The notes under the pieces are model-generated. The model worked only from the letters and a program-made list of their open reading frames with translations, made no database searches and was not told the origin of the DNA. 64,000 nt of DNA from Lunatimonas lonarensis. GTDB lineage: Bacteria; Bacteroidota; Bacteroidia; Cytophagales; Cyclobacteriaceae. Of this stretch, positions 47,101 through 55,033 are shown in pieces (positions within the stretch are counted from its first letter, which is position 1; the number at the start of each line of letters is the position of its first letter). The translations under genes were made by a program, and so were the position numbers. The stretch lies in contig NZ_AQHR01000085.1 of NCBI RefSeq assembly GCF_000390185.1, forward strand, positions 62,001 through 126,000, read 5' to 3'.

Positions 47101-49917
47101 CGGTTGCGGATTGAAGACGAAAGCGGCTGTACCTTGGAGGATTCGTTTGAATTGGTAGAACCGGAACCATTTATTCTGGCGGATCAACTTTCTGACTATA
47201 ACGGTTTCCAAATCCAATGCAACGGCGCATCCGACGGGTATATCCGCCTATTCCCTAGTGGAGGCAATCCAGACTATCAATATCAATGGACCGGTGACAA
47301 CGGATTTTCCAGCAACGAAGCCCAATTGGAAAACATCCCTGCCGGAACCTACTCAGTGGTCGTCACCGACCGCAATGGCTGTGAGATTCCCCGAACCTTT
47401 GTGATCACCGAACCAGAAAGCCTTGAGATAACCGAATTTGTGGCCCTTCGAGAAGACGTGCGCTGTTTTGGTGAAAGTACCGGTGTTATCCATATAGAAA
47501 TCACACGGCCCTCCGCCGGACCTTATAATTTCTACATACAGTTAGTGGGCAATGAACTGGGCAGTGCCGGAAGCGGTGAAGGCATAAACAGTACCACCTG
47601 GGTGTTCGAAAACCTCGCGGCAGGTACCTATGAGGTAACCGTAATCGACGTAAACGGCTGTTCCCAATCAATTGATAATTTGGTGATTTCCCAACCCGAT
47701 ACGGGAATCTCCATAGCGGACACCTTGGTGGAAGATTACAATGGATTCGGGATTTCCTGTTTTGGAGCCAACGATGGGCGAATCGAGGTAGTACTTTCCG
47801 GAGGAACCGGTGCCTATACCTATCTATGGACAGGGCCGGATGGTTTTACCGCGGACCGTCCCCTTATAGAATCCCTGGCGCCCGGCATCTATGAACTGAG
47901 CATCAGCGATGACAATGGATGTATAGTGGAGACCGGGCCTATTGAGATCACGGAGCCTGCCCCACTTGCGCTGGATGGCACACGCTCCGACTATAGTGGA
48001 TTTTCCATTTCTTGCTTTGGGGGAAATGACGGCTCCATCGAACTAAACCCTACCGGAGGTACCGACAACTATTCCTTTTCCTGGATTGGGCCAAGTGGCT
48101 TTACCTCGTCCCAACAAAACATTGATGGCTTACTTGCTGGGATATATTCAGTGACGGTAACCGATGAAAACGGCTGTATAATCAGCGACTCCTTTGAACT
48201 GGCAGAACCTCCTCTTTTGGAGGCAGCAGTTTTGGGTACTGTTGACGTACTCTGCCATGGTGAATCTACTGGGGCCATTTCGCTATCCGTTTCCGGAGGA
48301 GCAAATGCAAATTATTCCTTTGTATGGCTTCGCGATGGAATCCAAACAACCCTTAGTGGCCAAAATCAAACGGCCCTGGCTGCGGGCGTGTACTCGGTTG
48401 AAATAACCGACGAAAACGGCTGCCAGGTAACCCTAACCGACATAGCGATTCTACAACCGGACGCTCCATTAACGATATCGCTGTCAGCCACCGAGGTCAC
48501 CTGCTACAATGCAAACGACGGAAGCATCCAATCGGAAATCGCAGGAGGTGTGGCACCGTATCAGATCAGCTGGAATTTTGGATCCATACAGCCCAACCTT
48601 GCTAACCTTGGCCCGGGTTTTTATGAGATGACCGTCACCGATGCCAATGGATGTACTACCGTGGAATCGGTTACAATTCCCGAGGTACCCATTTTTGATG
48701 TGGATCCGGAGATTGGACATATTACCTGCTTTGGCGCAAACGATGGATTTATCAATTTAAATCTGGTCGGGGGGCAGCGTCCAGTGCGGGCCATTTGGGA
48801 TCATGGACCGGAGGCGGCTGCATTGTTCAATTTGGCCCCCGGTCAATACGGTGTTACCATCACCGAAAATGATGGATGCCAAATCAGAAGAGAATTTTTT
48901 ATCACAGAACCCGACCTGTTGCTCGTCACCGGATTCGTGGGAGATGCGTTGGCATGCGACAATGGTCAGAGTGGTTCCATTGATTTGATAATTTCGGGCG
49001 GCCGACCCCCTTTCCAGTTTAGGTGGAGTAACGGCGCAGTAACCCAAAATGTACAAAACCTTTCTTCGGGCCAGTATGCTGTGGAAGTATTGGATAGTGC
49101 CGGCTGCTATGCCACCCAACGGTTTACCGTCCGCCGCCCCCTTCCTATCCAAGTACGTACGATACAATACGGGGAGGCGCAGTGTGAACCGAGGGAAATT
49201 CGCGACGTATTCGAGCTTAACATCGAAGGTGGCGTGGCACCCTACGCTATCCGGTGGAGTAGTGGCGCAGTTTCCAATAATGGCTACCGCATGGAAGCAA
49301 GCGAACCAGGATTGTACACCCTTACCGTTACCGACGGGGAGGGCTGTAGTTACATGGAGTCCTTTGAAGTGGCCAACAGCCGGGTGGTTTTAGGGGGAAG
49401 CTACCGATCGCAGTCGTTTTTAACCTACCAGGCGCACTTGGTAAATTTTGATATAAACTTCATCAACGAAAGCAGTGGCGATGTTGTGAATTACTATTGG
49501 GATTTTGGAGATGGAAATGGAAGTGATGAATTCAGCCCCACCCATCGTTACCAGTCGGAAGGCACCTATGAGGTAACCCTACGGGCCATAGATATAGTGG
49601 GTTGTGAGCATGTACATACGATGGAAATCACCATTCTCGACCATTTTATGGTTGTTCCGAATGTCTTCAGTCCCAATGGAGATGGCTTGAATGATTACTT
49701 CTACCCTAAGTTCTTGCAGATTGCGAGTATTGATTTTAGAATCATGAACAAGTGGGGAGAAGTTATCTTCCATACGGATCAAATACAGTCAATCGGATGG
49801 GACGGCAGATTGAACGGAGAAGACGCCGTGCCCGGAAACTACGTCTACCAAGTGAGATATAGTACCGTAGACGGTAGGCCATTTACCAAAACTGGGGTAT
49901 TCTTATTGGTTAGATGA
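44182..49917 (+). CDS. SprB-repeat cell-surface protein with PKD and gliding-motility C-terminal domains (type IX cargo)
   Basis: A 1911-residue exported protein. After an N-terminal signal region (FATFLAISLSLLSFYYSG) and a beta-rich part of about 350 residues come about 16 SprB-type repeats, each with a consensus like ISCFGANDGSI, a GG, then Y-x-W and an ENGC turn. A PKD domain follows (YYWDFGDGNGSDEFSPTHRY, near 1770-1790). The C-terminal 90 residues are the gliding-motility-associated (CHU_C, type B) sorting domain, with NVFSPNGDGLNDYFYP and VPGNYVYQVRY. Proteins of this design leave the cell through the type IX system and act in adhesion or gliding. The ATG at 44182 is chosen over 44068, whose extra 38 residues precede the signal. 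Confidence 0.93.
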   Translation: MNSRFFTYQPSLRPIFATFLAISLSLLSFYYSGADVRFSFNRITITGQAPRLSMLYRETLTIDFSFIEYQYDHGGSPGTLTFSVLPGDGYDVLPGNQIIPTVTYLPSWPAEGVRIRVNVQLSDGTDQSNIFPVEIVVVPPILPLSYNENSCQGTISITASAYKPTITSTVSFEFVFQLFDSQGNLFDERIVMNGSPFDQSATATFGSLANPLDRDEQYRLVVRDRIGREYERAAGPIGQAYSLDLAMNFGGLVCPEDRTGVAEFVINNAALPLMEFVVYDQNDNLFTTEFDVQSQEGGLVVAQVANLPPGSYRVEIRDRFTCEGGREFEILVPSPISYESEITPISCPENFDGAIQLDITGGWSQPFPGSLRESYAMYTVLWYTQSGQMVGGSESNFLLDGSGGIRGVRNQVSGLTSGFYYAEIYDRGRIFEFPQTDPLECITRTPLFQIEGPEILRLNSQSDDISCFGQQDGFISINPTGGVGNYQINWYRGNFTDLTDPDLSEVTSLAAPPGSTPNLRENLTGGDYAVLLRDENGCFIAENFTIVEPEELAISEDAGERVDIRCFGETNGSFAISIDQGSTAPYLVQVQLAGGDLGSVRSFSRSETGLFTIDNLGAGEYNVRITDTRGCFEEISGIVLTQPNDGLTIEDQVISDYNGFQISCSGADDGFIRLRAVGGVGALIYSWTGPNGFTADTEQIENLAAGIYEFTVTDENGCTATTGQVTLTAPDPLTVSPEISSYNGFQISCNGANDGFIRSVIQGGAGEYTIRWTGSNGFSSTNADIDQLPPGTYVLQVTDANGCAIAPETIEITEPEPLEIEEDESLRQNVGCFGQETGVIHFDFVSQSIGPYLLELGESGSMDPIRSLSGFTGTSYTYENLSSGTYWVRVTDANGCAEMIDDIPITQPEEGLELTNLVVSDFYGFQISCHGAADGSIFYELTGSQGTVQYFWEGPNGFTANTPTLADLGPGTYRLRIEDESGCTLEDSFELVEPEPFILADQLSDYNGFQIQCNGASDGYIRLFPSGGNPDYQYQWTGDNGFSSNEAQLENIPAGTYSVVVTDRNGCEIPRTFVITEPESLEITEFVALREDVRCFGESTGVIHIEITRPSAGPYNFYIQLVGNELGSAGSGEGINSTTWVFENLAAGTYEVTVIDVNGCSQSIDNLVISQPDTGISIADTLVEDYNGFGISCFGANDGRIEVVLSGGTGAYTYLWTGPDGFTADRPLIESLAPGIYELSISDDNGCIVETGPIEITEPAPLALDGTRSDYSGFSISCFGGNDGSIELNPTGGTDNYSFSWIGPSGFTSSQQNIDGLLAGIYSVTVTDENGCIISDSFELAEPPLLEAAVLGTVDVLCHGESTGAISLSVSGGANANYSFVWLRDGIQTTLSGQNQTALAAGVYSVEITDENGCQVTLTDIAILQPDAPLTISLSATEVTCYNANDGSIQSEIAGGVAPYQISWNFGSIQPNLANLGPGFYEMTVTDANGCTTVESVTIPEVPIFDVDPEIGHITCFGANDGFINLNLVGGQRPVRAIWDHGPEAAALFNLAPGQYGVTITENDGCQIRREFFITEPDLLLVTGFVGDALACDNGQSGSIDLIISGGRPPFQFRWSNGAVTQNVQNLSSGQYAVEVLDSAGCYATQRFTVRRPLPIQVRTIQYGEAQCEPREIRDVFELNIEGGVAPYAIRWSSGAVSNNGYRMEASEPGLYTLTVTDGEGCSYMESFEVANSRVVLGGSYRSQSFLTYQAHLVNFDINFINESSGDVVNYYWDFGDGNGSDEFSPTHRYQSEGTYEVTLRAIDIVGCEHVHTMEITILDHFMVVPNVFSPNGDGLNDYFYPKFLQIASIDFRIMNKWGEVIFHTDQIQSIGWDGRLNGEDAVPGNYVYQVRYSTVDGRPFTKTGVFLLVR
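45874..48249 (+). repeat. Three tandem super-repeats of about 790 bp in the SprB-repeat gene
   Basis: Within the surface-protein gene, repeats with R-x-[DN]-[VI]-x-C-F-G-[EQ] recur at 45874, 46671 and 47461, spacings of 797 and 790 bases. Another C-H-G-E-S-T-G repeat begins near 48250. Each period holds one such repeat followed by two repeats that start [DS]-[YF]-x-GF-x-I-x-C. So the unit of duplication appears to be a triplet of SprB repeats, not a single one. Confidence 0.75.
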
Positions 49918-50009
49918 TGGAAAGAAAAGGGAAAGAAATCAGAAAGGAGCGCTTTCCTTCGGTAAGCCTGAATAAAACTGCCTTGGCCTCAACACCTACC
50001 AAATACCCG

Positions 50010-51023
50010 ATGAAGCGGATTCAATGGATGCTGATACTTCTCTTAGCCTTCGCAACGCAGGTCCAAGGGCAAGACTTTCAGTTTTCGCAGTTCTATGCCG
50101 CTCCGCTATACCTCAGTCCCGCTTTTGCCGGCTCAACGGAACTCTCTAGGGTTGGCGTAAATTACCGAAAACAATGGCCGGGATTGGGATATGATTTCAA
50201 CTCCTACTCCGCCTACATCGATCATTTTATTTTTGATTACAATAGCGGCGTGGGTTTCGCTATCAATAGCTTTGAGGAAACCCATATGAAGCTGAAATTT
50301 ACGGATGTCAGCCTTCACTATGCCTATAAGCTGGCATTGGATGACTACAATTCCGTCCGCTTTGGAGGTCAGCTATCCTACGTGATGCGAAATGCTGCCT
50401 TGGACCATTTGGTGTTTGGGGATCAAATCAATCTATTTGACCGATCCATCAATCTCAGCAGTTTGGACGCAATGGCATTGCAAGAGCCGGTCAATTACCT
50501 GGATTATTCCTTTGGACTTCTTTTTATGAACGAACGGTTTTGGCTAGGCAGCAGTGCCCATCATGTGTCCCGCCCCAGCTATACCTTTTTTGCCAACGAC
50601 AACGACAACCGGCTACCTGTAAAGTGGAGTGTACACGGGGGATACATGATCGATCTGAACGTGCGGGACTACCGTACCCATATACCAGATAATTTTTTGA
50701 TACTTTCTGCCAATTACAAGGAACAGGGGCCCTTCAAACAGCTGGATCTGACTATGCAGCAACAGCGTGGCATGGTGGTCGGCGGTATCGGCTACCGGGG
50801 CTTGGTAAGTTCCGAAGACCTACCCTATCAGGCTACATTGGTTGGCCTCTTTGGCGTCTCCCTGGACAGCGGGCTGGCCATTGGTTACAGCTACGACTAT
50901 ATCCTGTCACGATTTGGGCGCACCACGGCGGGCGCACACGAGATTTCCCTCCGCTATGCCTGGTATGCCGGCGATCCCCGTCAGCGCAATCAGCGACGGA
51001 CTATTTTGTCCTGCCCGTTTTAA
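50010..51023 (+). CDS. PorP/SprF family type IX secretion-associated outer-membrane protein
   Basis: A 337-residue outer-membrane protein of the PorP/SprF family. A signal peptide (WMLILLLAFATQVQGQ) is followed by the family signature FSQFYAAPLYLSPAFAGST (about 20-38), then RVGVNYRKQWPGLG and a barrel of amphipathic strands. SprF-like proteins are needed for surface delivery of their neighbouring large adhesin, so this is very likely the partner of the SprB-repeat gene. A frame beginning at 49914 overlaps the upstream stop as ATGA, but it would place 32 charged residues before the signal peptide, so the ATG at 50010 is preferred. Confidence 0.92.
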   Translation: MKRIQWMLILLLAFATQVQGQDFQFSQFYAAPLYLSPAFAGSTELSRVGVNYRKQWPGLGYDFNSYSAYIDHFIFDYNSGVGFAINSFEETHMKLKFTDVSLHYAYKLALDDYNSVRFGGQLSYVMRNAALDHLVFGDQINLFDRSINLSSLDAMALQEPVNYLDYSFGLLFMNERFWLGSSAHHVSRPSYTFFANDNDNRLPVKWSVHGGYMIDLNVRDYRTHIPDNFLILSANYKEQGPFKQLDLTMQQQRGMVVGGIGYRGLVSSEDLPYQATLVGLFGVSLDSGLAIGYSYDYILSRFGRTTAGAHEISLRYAWYAGDPRQRNQRRTILSCPF

Positions 51024-51054
51024 AGAACCCTTAAAAAAGGTAAACAAATTACTT

Positions 51055-51246
51055 CTATTCTAAGTAAACATGCAGGTAGTCACCTGTTGATTCCATTGCA
51101 ATAATGGTCATGAAAAGATAGTGATCGGGAATTTCGTCTAAGTGGTGAAATGGCAGGATAACTCCAGACACATGAATCGCCAAGGGTGAAAGTATTTCAA
51201 AACTAATTTGCACCAATCTAACCATGTATAAATGAAGCCTACACAA
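51055..51246 (-). CDS. Very small protein, third gene of the AT-rich unit
   Basis: Not recognised and only tentatively a gene: 63 residues, or 56 from the Met at 51225. Its last 33 residues align without gaps by eye to residues 26-58 of the 77-residue protein encoded just upstream. Ten positions are identical, including the closing L-x-[IV]-Y-L-E. This suggests a degenerate duplicate. It starts 41 bases after that gene on the same strand and ends 31 bases from the convergent PorP/SprF stop. There is no signal peptide and no clear membrane segment. Confidence 0.38.
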   Translation of the reverse strand: MCRLHLYMVRLVQISFEILSPLAIHVSGVILPFHHLDEIPDHYLFMTIIAMESTGDYLHVYLE

Positions 51247-51287
51247 AGCGCATTAAAATATCCAAAAAATTCCTTTTAACGGTACCT

Positions 51288-51521
51288 CTATACACCAGCC
51301 TCAAAGCTATAACCATAATCTTCGAGTTGCGAATTTGCTATTGAATCTTCTAGATATATCAGCAAAGAATTATCCATAATGGCCATCCTTTCAATATTCA
51401 TTGATAGGATGTAATTACTACTATGTCGTAAATCGTCCAACCTCAATTCACTTTCATTTATGTCTAATTTAATTGAGTTATTACCTTCAGATAAAACGTT
51501 AACCAACTCAAAGAGTCTCAT
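51288..51521 (-). CDS. Small acidic protein following the actin-like gene
   Basis: Not recognised. The 77 residues begin MRLFELVNVLSEGNNSIKLD and contain alternating short hydrophobic strands (YILSMNIERM, SLLIYLED) and an acidic tail. It is probably a small soluble beta-rich protein. It starts 48 bases after the stop of the actin-like gene on the same strand, in the same AT-rich sequence, and a shorter relative follows it. A hand count of the 60 bases at 51301-51360 gives 19 G+C. An accessory or adaptor role to the upstream protein is a guess from gene order only. Confidence 0.52.
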   Translation of the reverse strand: MRLFELVNVLSEGNNSIKLDINESELRLDDLRHSSNYILSMNIERMAIMDNSLLIYLEDSIANSQLEDYGYSFEAGV

Positions 51522-51569
51522 ACATTATCAAATATCTTAAATTTAATCCACTGACATAATCATAAAATA

Positions 51570-52505
51570 TTACAAAACAAAGGTGGTATGGTCGGGAAAA
51601 ACAGATATACTAACCTCCTCGGATAGATTGCTTTTCCTAAACATTTTAATTGAAGCAAGTCCATGGGCAGAGGCATTAGCTCCGTCAGCAATAGAAGTCA
51701 CCTTACCAAATCCGCCTAGCTTCCTATATAAAAACCCATGAAATTCCTGACTTACTTCACTTGTTTTTATATAAAAAACAGGAATAGAACTAGCTGATCT
51801 ACATATAAATTCAATCTTCTTTTTAAGAAATTGATTATAGAACTCTTCGTGTTCAATTTCCATCTTAACTTTTGATTCTGTAAGCTTGGCGGATAGATTA
51901 TTGGTTTCAAAGAAGGGTTCTGTATTCTGAATCCGAACCAATTCACTAAATCCCGGCCCCAAAACATATCGTTGGCTTAGAAATGGCTTTCCCTGTTCAA
52001 AATAAAGTCCTTCCAAACAATCCATCCCAAAACTTAGGACCACAAACCGGTTAATCCCGTACCTGTTAGAAATCCAATTGGCTTGCCCAAAAAGATTGGG
52101 GAATATTTGTAACCCTCGTATACTAATTGACTTACTGCCCATTCTTCCGTTATACAAAAAACGTACTTTCCTTATGGGAATAATGGATGAAAAGTCATGA
52201 TAGTTTTGATAGTAGTCCTTCAATCCAATTCCAATCTTAGCATTTAAGTATTTCTTTGAAGTGTTAAGTAAGCAGATACCGGCATGAATAACGTAACTAA
52301 CCCAATCATCAAAAGCTGGACGACCATGATAGCTATTTAATGCAGGTGGCTTCAACCCCAATTTTACAACACAGTTATTGTTAAAAATAAAAATACTATC
52401 CTTTTCATCGATCGGATAGACACTTCCCCCCTCTGTAAGCGGATATAGATCAATTCGGTTGTCAATAGAAATATCAGAAATACCCCCAAATCCCCTACTT
52501 ATCAT
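51570..52505 (-). CDS. Divergent ParM/actin-like fold protein with degenerate nucleotide motifs
   Basis: The 311 residues align by eye with plasmid ParM in order. A phosphate-1-like start is ISRGFGGISD (2-11). An alpha/beta stretch WVSYVIHAGICLLN and KIGIGLKDYY (69-99) follows. Then comes the ISIRGLQIFPNLFGQ segment (127-141), a phosphate-2-like INRFVVLSFGMDCLEGLYF (151-169), an adenosine-motif-like IPVFYIKTSEVSQEF (241-255), and the closing DGANASAHGLASIKM (274-288). In ParM these positions read DDGS, DLGGTTLD and GGGA. Here the Asp and Gly residues are largely replaced (SRGF, SFGMDCLE, KTSE). The fold call is inference without a search. If right, ATP hydrolysis is probably lost or altered. 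Sequence here is AT-rich (15 G+C in the 60 bases at 51781). Confidence 0.55.
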   Translation of the reverse strand: MISRGFGGISDISIDNRIDLYPLTEGGSVYPIDEKDSIFIFNNNCVVKLGLKPPALNSYHGRPAFDDWVSYVIHAGICLLNTSKKYLNAKIGIGLKDYYQNYHDFSSIIPIRKVRFLYNGRMGSKSISIRGLQIFPNLFGQANWISNRYGINRFVVLSFGMDCLEGLYFEQGKPFLSQRYVLGPGFSELVRIQNTEPFFETNNLSAKLTESKVKMEIEHEEFYNQFLKKKIEFICRSASSIPVFYIKTSEVSQEFHGFLYRKLGGFGKVTSIADGANASAHGLASIKMFRKSNLSEEVSISVFPDHTTFVL

Positions 52506-52675
52506 ATATACAAATTTTTCCAGAAAGATAGAAAAATAAATAACACGCCTTAAAAATAAAAAATAAAAAGACTCATTTTATAAATGAATTGACTTTGTAT
52601 TTAGCAAAAAGTTAATCAGCATGATTAACACGATAGGTTCTTTATAATATCCACCTACCCATAGTTTGGGATTTT

Positions 52676-52703
52676 TTGTTATCAGAAATTATACCTACTT
52701 TTG
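52676..52703 (+). promoter_or_regulatory. Bacteroidota-type promoter for the receiver gene at 52737
   Basis: TTG (52676-52678), a 17-base spacer and TACTTTTG (52696-52703) match the TTG-N17..23-TAnnTTTG consensus. The ATG at 52737 is 33 bases beyond the -7 box. The rest of the 231-base gap, between this promoter and the start of the actin-like gene, is AT-rich with no other feature seen. Confidence 0.72.
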
Positions 52704-52736
52704 TATTAGTTTAGATTTGAATAAAAAAATAAAACA

Positions 52737-53096
52737 ATGCAAAAAATACTACTTGCAGAAGACGACAAAGGAGCCAACCTAATGGTTTCCAAAGTATTGA
52801 CTTCTAAAGGGCTGCAAGTTCTGAGTGCATTTAACGGGCAAGAAGCGATCGAGCTTTTCGATTCTAACCAGATAGATTTGGTGATTACTGATATTATGAT
52901 GCCGATCGTTGACGGGATAGAATTATTGGATTATATCCGATCGACTCCGGCAAAAGGCCATGTTCCCATTATTGGCTTTTCTGCTGGCAATAAAGAGAAA
53001 ATTTTTGAACGTCTAAAAATTAACCAGTTTGACCTTTTTTTCGAAAAACCTGTAGATCTGAAAAACTTGGCTGCAAAGGTGTTCGAGCTATTATAA
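52737..53096 (+). CDS. Single-domain response regulator receiver protein
   Basis: A 119-residue CheY-like receiver. The acidic pair is in LLAEDDKGANL, the phospho-acceptor Asp in LVITDIMMPIVDGIELL (near residue 54), the switch residue near GFSAGNKEK (Ser in place of the usual Thr), and the Lys in FFEKPVDLKNL. There is no output domain, so it probably relays phosphate or binds a partner. Its last 6 bases overlap the end of the convergent LytTR regulator gene. Two kinase-bearing genes lie within 5 kb and could be its partners. Confidence 0.93.
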   Translation: MQKILLAEDDKGANLMVSKVLTSKGLQVLSAFNGQEAIELFDSNQIDLVITDIMMPIVDGIELLDYIRSTPAKGHVPIIGFSAGNKEKIFERLKINQFDLFFEKPVDLKNLAAKVFELL

Positions 53097-53807
53097 ATTC
53101 CGTTCATCCGTACCCATTAATCTGCTTAACTTGCTGAAAAGGCCTCGTCGAAGGGGAATCCGCAGGTGGCCTGCCAAGAGATGTTTACTATTGAATGATT
53201 TTATATGATGGATATTTACAACATGGGACTTATGCACCCGGATAAACTGATGTTGTGGTAGTTCCGCATGAAAATCCTTCAGCAACTTGCGCTCTGTGAA
53301 TGTGTTTCTATCTCTCGTAACGATCATCGTATACAAGCCTTCTGCCTGAAGCGCGACAATCTCATCGCTAAAAAGATAGGTTACATAGCCTTTTTCCCTA
53401 ATTTTTATTCGACGATTATCGGTACCTCCCTTGTGTGTCGAGATTCGGCTTGAAGCAAGGTGCAGGGCCGTTTTAAAGGTCTCTCTGGAAATGGGCTTGA
53501 CCAAGTAATTGACCGGAGTAGTTAAAAATGCATGTTCTAACGTGCTGTCGTCTGAATAAGCGGTCATAAACAGCACAGGTATACTATAATCACGTTGAAT
53601 CACCCTTGCCAAATCAATACCATCAAATTCGCCTTTGATTTTGATATCGAGCAAAATTAAATCAGGCTGTGTCGCCTTCAAAAAATAAAGTACACTTGGC
53701 GCATTGTCGAATACCCCCAGAACCTTGTATCCCAACTGCTCGATGAGCTCCGAATAATTTTCGGCCAAATCCGAATCGTCCTCAACAATTATTACTCTAT
53801 TAGTCAT
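53091..53807 (-). CDS. LytTR-type response regulator
   Basis: A 238-residue regulator. Residues 1-120 form a receiver domain with VIIVEDDSDL, the phospho-acceptor Asp in LILLDIKIKGEFDGIDL, a switch Thr in LFMTAYSDD and Lys in YLVKPISRE. Residues about 130-232 are a LytTR DNA-binding domain with the typical FIRVHKSHVVNIHHIKSF segment and ALQAEGLYTMIVT. It would bind paired direct repeats upstream of its targets; none was identified. It is on the same strand as the two kinase genes, 164 bases downstream of the hybrid kinase, with a nested inverted repeat in the gap. Confidence 0.95.
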   Translation of the reverse strand: MTNRVIIVEDDSDLAENYSELIEQLGYKVLGVFDNAPSVLYFLKATQPDLILLDIKIKGEFDGIDLARVIQRDYSIPVLFMTAYSDDSTLEHAFLTTPVNYLVKPISRETFKTALHLASSRISTHKGGTDNRRIKIREKGYVTYLFSDEIVALQAEGLYTMIVTRDRNTFTERKLLKDFHAELPQHQFIRVHKSHVVNIHHIKSFNSKHLLAGHLRIPLRRGLFSKLSRLMGTDERNL

Positions 53808-53859
53808 CTGTTTATACTTGTTTTTGAGCAGTCATAACGTGTCCCGGTTAATCGATATT

Positions 53860-53965
53860 GCCTGCCAAATCTATCGGGGAAATCCAAGCCCACCAGACAG
53901 TCACACGTTATTACAAGTGTTCAACTGTCTGTTGTTTATGTGATGCCTGTCCGCTCTTGGCAGGC
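53860..53965. repeat. Nested inverted repeats between the hybrid kinase and LytTR genes
   Basis: A perfect outer pair (GCCTGCCAA at 53860-53868 with TTGGCAGGC at 53957-53965) encloses an inner pair (CAGACAGT at 53894-53901 with ACTGTCTG at 53924-53931), which itself holds ACAC/GTGT (53903-53906 with 53917-53920). The structure lies downstream of the kinase stop and upstream of the LytTR start on the minus strand. No T tract follows the inner stem, so it is not an ordinary terminator. Confidence 0.5.
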
Positions 53966-53971
53966 TCTATT

Positions 53972-55033
53972 TCATATTTGATTTTCAAACTGGCTGAATT
54001 GAAGTTCAACGGTAAAATCTCCAACATCGTCTGTGTAGGCTTTGATACTACCCCCCGAATATTGTATGTACTGTTGACTGATGTACAATCCTAAACCTAA
54101 GCCCTGTTGTTCAAAGACAGATCGTTCAATTTGCGTAAAAGGCCTGATTTCCCATAAAAAATTCGTACCTAAATAGGATTGCTTGTTTTTTACTACAATC
54201 GAATATTCGTCCACACGAATGATTATCTCCGATTCAGGCACCCCAAATTTGCCTGCGTTGTCCAGAAGTTCGTGGACGATAAATCCCCAAAGCTGCTCAT
54301 TTATCTCAAGCCCCCGATCCATTCCTAGAAATACCAAGGAAGGGGCAAATGGCATTTGAGCCGAAGCATCGATAAAAGATGTCCCCACGGAATGAACAAA
54401 GCCTTTCGGTTTTCTTAGGTTAGGCAGCTCCTGAAAAAGCGTAAGTTTCAGCAAACTCTTGTTAAGCCTTTGTGCCGATTCACTAGCAATTTTCAACAAC
54501 TCGATGCTTTTCTCGCTTCCTATCTCGCTCGGCTCTACCTGCAACAGATAATCTAGGGTGGAAAGTATACCAAAAAGCGGTGTCCTTAACTCATGGTATT
54601 TGACATTCCGTTCTGAACTCACGATGTCCTGAATACTTGTCTCCAACCATTGCAAGCGATCTTGCCTCTTCTTTATGTTGGCTTTAACAGCGTCTATCAA
54701 ATCTTGCTCGAAAATAGGTTTGGTAAGGTAATCCTCAGCTCCACCCCGCATCCCCTTTCGGGTATCCTCTTTTGAAACTTTTGCAGTGAGAAAAACAAAC
54801 GGTAAATTGGCAAAGTCAGCCCTTGACCTTACTTTTTCCAAAAATTCATACCCGTCCATCGTAGGCATCATAATATCGGAAATAATCAAATCAAAGCCCT
54901 TCTCATCTAGCCTATCCAATGCGAGGATTGCAGACCCGAATGCCTCCACATAAAATCCGTTGATTTCTAAAATTTCGGTCAAATTCTCTCTCAACTCCGC
55001 CTCATCTTCCACCAATAGTATCTTCGCTGCCAT
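53972..55033 (-). CDS. Receiver-histidine kinase hybrid (receiver N-terminal)
   Basis: A 353-residue cytoplasmic protein. Residues 1-125 form a receiver domain (LLVEDEAEL, phospho-acceptor Asp in LIISDIMMPTMDGYEF, Thr in VFLTAKVSKED, Lys in YLTKPIFEQD). A compact dimerisation segment follows with the His box KYHELRTPLFGILST near 148-162. The HATPase domain has an N box (VHELLDNAGKFG) and G2 box (QQGLGLGLYISQ). A receiver placed before the kinase core is typical of kinases driven by a phosphorelay. The usual G1 DxGxG motif is not obvious, so ATP binding may be altered. Its start overlaps the end of the large PAS kinase by 32 bases. Confidence 0.9.
   Translation of the reverse strand: MAAKILLVEDEAELRENLTEILEINGFYVEAFGSAILALDRLDEKGFDLIISDIMMPTMDGYEFLEKVRSRADFANLPFVFLTAKVSKEDTRKGMRGGAEDYLTKPIFEQDLIDAVKANIKKRQDRLQWLETSIQDIVSSERNVKYHELRTPLFGILSTLDYLLQVEPSEIGSEKSIELLKIASESAQRLNKSLLKLTLFQELPNLRKPKGFVHSVGTSFIDASAQMPFAPSLVFLGMDRGLEINEQLWGFIVHELLDNAGKFGVPESEIIIRVDEYSIVVKNKQSYLGTNFLWEIRPFTQIERSVFEQQGLGLGLYISQQYIQYSGGSIKAYTDDVGDFTVELQFSQFENQI

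Noticed and set aside
45874-48249. Regular spacing of repeats considered as a CRISPR-like array
   Set aside because: The repeats are protein-coding SprB modules with a period of about 790 bp, in frame, with no short identical direct repeats.
49914-50009. N-terminal extension of the PorP/SprF gene starting in the ATGA overlap
   Set aside because: It would put 32 charged residues before a normal signal peptide, although the overlap itself is suggestive of coupling.
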